A DNA stretch of 12,113 bases from Desulfovibrio sp. (GTDB lineage: Bacteria; Desulfobacterota; Desulfovibrionia; Desulfovibrionales; Desulfovibrionaceae). The notes below the pieces were generated by a model. It saw only the letters and a list, made by a program, of their open reading frames with translations. It had not been told where the DNA came from and did no database searches. The stretch lies in contig DONZ01000121.1 in the NCBI GenBank assembly GCA_003512875.1, positions 1 through 12,113 on the forward strand. The letters run 5' to 3'. The position numbers and the translations under genes were made by a program. The first letter of the stretch is position 1, and each line of letters opens with the position of its first letter. Positions 10,643 through 12,113 of the stretch are shown piece after piece.

Positions 10643-12113
10643 TTAATGGGAATTACGGTATGCGTCCAAGGCCTTTGCCTGTTCCTCGAAGTTTGCAAAA
10701 CCGGCTTGGTGCAAAGCGTCTTCGACAGTTGCAGCCCAATCCCAAGCGGCATAAATGGCAGGCTTATGGAAAACTGCGCGGAAGTTTTCCATATCGGCTC
10801 TTGCGTCAGTTTCCTGTGCAGTACCGATAACTTTACGCAAGTTTTCCTGCAATCTTGTCATTTCACCGTTATACCAATCATGCAATTCAGCCCCATTGAC
10901 ATATTTTTTCAAAATATGTTCGTAACCGTGTTCTTTCATCAAGTTCACAAAGTTGCTGAAATGTTGGGCGGAAAGCCATTCGCCGAGTTTTGAAGTCGGA
11001 ATGTTTTCAGATTCGATTTTTGCGATGTCCAATTTGGTTTGGTAATACGTATCAGGAACGACGGAAGCGGAAGTGATGCCTGCAATAGCGACAAGACCGC
11101 GCAAAATCACACTGTTAGAAACACCCTGTCCGCAGAAACCGATTTTCTTTGCAAATTTTTGACCTGTAAAAATAGCGGTAAGCAATGCCCACACAACAGC
11201 CGGATCTTCTTCGTCGTAAATATGGGAAAGGCTCGCATTATCACGGTCAGTGCCGAGCACCATTTGTGTCATATCGTTTGAACCGATGGAAAATCCGTCA
11301 AATTCCTGAATGAATTGCTTTGACAATATGGCGTTTGCCGGAATTTCCGCCATTTGGATAACTTTCAAGCCGTCCTGCCCGCTCACCAGCTTATGCACGT
11401 TTTCAAGATATGAGCGCATTGCACGCGCTTCTTCAAGGGTGCGGACAAACGGCAGCATGATTTGCAGGTTCTTGCCGCCGTAAACACCGCGGGCAAGCTT
11501 GAACGCTTCAAGTTCCCAGTCGTGAATATTACGGGAAACCCCGCGGTATCCCAACATCGGGTTGTCTTCGTTCTGCTCGAAAAGGCAGCCGCCGAGCAGG
11601 TTATAATACTCATTGGATTTAAAGTCAGTGGTGCGGTAAATAATATCCTTGCCGTAAAAAGCCATGGCAAAAAGGGCGAGGCTTTGCGCAAGGGTTTGAA
11701 TATAATGCTCCTTGCCGGTTTTATAACCGCGGCTCGTGATAATATCACGAATTTTTGTCGGAATTGCTTGCAATTCTTCCATTTCTTTGCTCATACCGCA
11801 TTTTAAGCCTACTTCACGGCGAAGTTCCGTAATGCGTTTCAACGCTGAAAGAATTTGCTCATCTTCCTTCACTTTTTCATATTGGGCTTGAATTTGCGCG
11901 TCAATACGAAGCATTTCGGAAAGTTTTTCTTCAGAAGAACCGGTAAAAGCGTTCAGTTCTTCTTCGTAGCCAAAAATAATCCTGATATGTTCGGAAAGGT
12001 TTGAGGAAGTGCGGAGCGTATCTTGATAACGCAAAGCATTTTCAAAATATTCATCAAGCTTATGTTCCAATTCGCGAATTTTTCTTTGTTGAGCGAGAAC
12101 TTCTTCCGTTCCC
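10643..12113 (-). CDS. ppsA: Phosphoenolpyruvate synthase / PEP-utilizing enzyme (partial, C-terminal part)
   Basis: The 489 visible residues are the C-terminal part of a PpsA-like enzyme, which makes PEP from pyruvate and ATP. The frame stays open to the right edge (GTEEVLAQQRKIRE before the TTG at 12070), so the swivelling phosphohistidine and ATP-grasp domains should lie outside. Counting from residue 1 at 12070, the PEP-binding TIM barrel starts near 145 with RTTDFKSNEYYNLLGG. It contains LGYRGVSR (R176), MAEIPAN (E242) and GSNDMTQ (D266), which are metal and substrate ligands, and FCGQG with the catalytic C313. About 120 residues of unrecognised extension follow the barrel (from ~350), ending in KPAIYAAWDWAATVEDALHQ. 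A long charged helical stretch (about 1-110) precedes it. Both are longer than in the E. coli enzyme. The specific name ppsA is an inference; a PPDK-like relative is possible. Confidence 0.85.
   Translation of the reverse strand, partial: GTEEVLAQQRKIRELEHKLDEYFENALRYQDTLRTSSNLSEHIRIIFGYEEELNAFTGSSEEKLSEMLRIDAQIQAQYEKVKEDEQILSALKRITELRREVGLKCGMSKEMEELQAIPTKIRDIITSRGYKTGKEHYIQTLAQSLALFAMAFYGKDIIYRTTDFKSNEYYNLLGGCLFEQNEDNPMLGYRGVSRNIHDWELEAFKLARGVYGGKNLQIMLPFVRTLEEARAMRSYLENVHKLVSGQDGLKVIQMAEIPANAILSKQFIQEFDGFSIGSNDMTQMVLGTDRDNASLSHIYDEEDPAVVWALLTAIFTGQKFAKKIGFCGQGVSNSVILRGLVAIAGITSASVVPDTYYQTKLDIAKIESENIPTSKLGEWLSAQHFSNFVNLMKEHGYEHILKKYVNGAELHDWYNGEMTRLQENLRKVIGTAQETDARADMENFRAVFHKPAIYAAWDWAATVEDALHQAGFANFEEQAKALDAYRNSH

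Noticed and set aside
10586..10993. Rightward frame starting in the terminator hairpin, with GGAGG nearby
   Set aside because: The GGAGG is the terminator stem and lies after, not before, the start codon; the frame is antisense to the PEP synthase gene.

Overview
The window reads like an ordinary, densely packed chromosomal segment of a Gram-negative bacterium of moderate-to-low GC content. My best guess is a Desulfovibrionaceae-type (Desulfobacterota) organism. This rests on the general look of the proteins (a CgeB/DUF3880-like glycosyltransferase, a large PEP synthase with an unusual C-terminal extension, a lone CbiB) and on my memory of a uvrB-ligA neighbourhood in that group. I could not test it by search. 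I see no insertion sequence, phage gene, CRISPR array, rRNA or tRNA.

Layout from left to right. (1) A leftward pair, rlmE then yebC, covers 1-1328; yebC runs off the left edge. (2) A rightward glycosyltransferase gene (1415-3004) diverges from rlmE. The 86-bp gap holds two well-formed sigma-70-like promoters whose -10 boxes form an inverted repeat, so both transcripts would start near the same base. (3) A leftward DNA-repair pair, uvrB then ligA (7216 down to 3069), has a 2-bp gap and the ligA ribosome binding site lies in the end of uvrB. (4) A leftward 12-helix MFS transporter (8444-7293) lies upstream of uvrB. (5) Divergent from it is a rightward MerR-family regulator (8541-9381) interrupted by a +1 frameshift at an A8 run. 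It is followed 1 bp later by cbiB of cobalamin synthesis (9383-10396). (6) A leftward phosphoenolpyruvate synthase gene enters from the right edge and stops at 10643, followed by a clear intrinsic terminator in the convergent gap with cbiB.

How the parts work together. UvrB and LigA act in nucleotide excision repair, one in damage verification and incision and the other in sealing. RlmE and YebC both belong to translation and expression housekeeping. The MerR/MFS pair is laid out as a classic MerR divergon: the leftward MFS promoter has a 19-bp spacer between near-consensus -35 and -10 boxes, with an imperfect dyad near the middle of the spacer. This is the geometry that MerR activators act on. 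The most interesting local question is whether the A8 frameshift that separates the DNA-binding half from the GyrI-like ligand-binding half is a sequencing error, a true mutation, a phase-variable switch or a site of transcriptional slippage. I found no convincing new multi-gene system.
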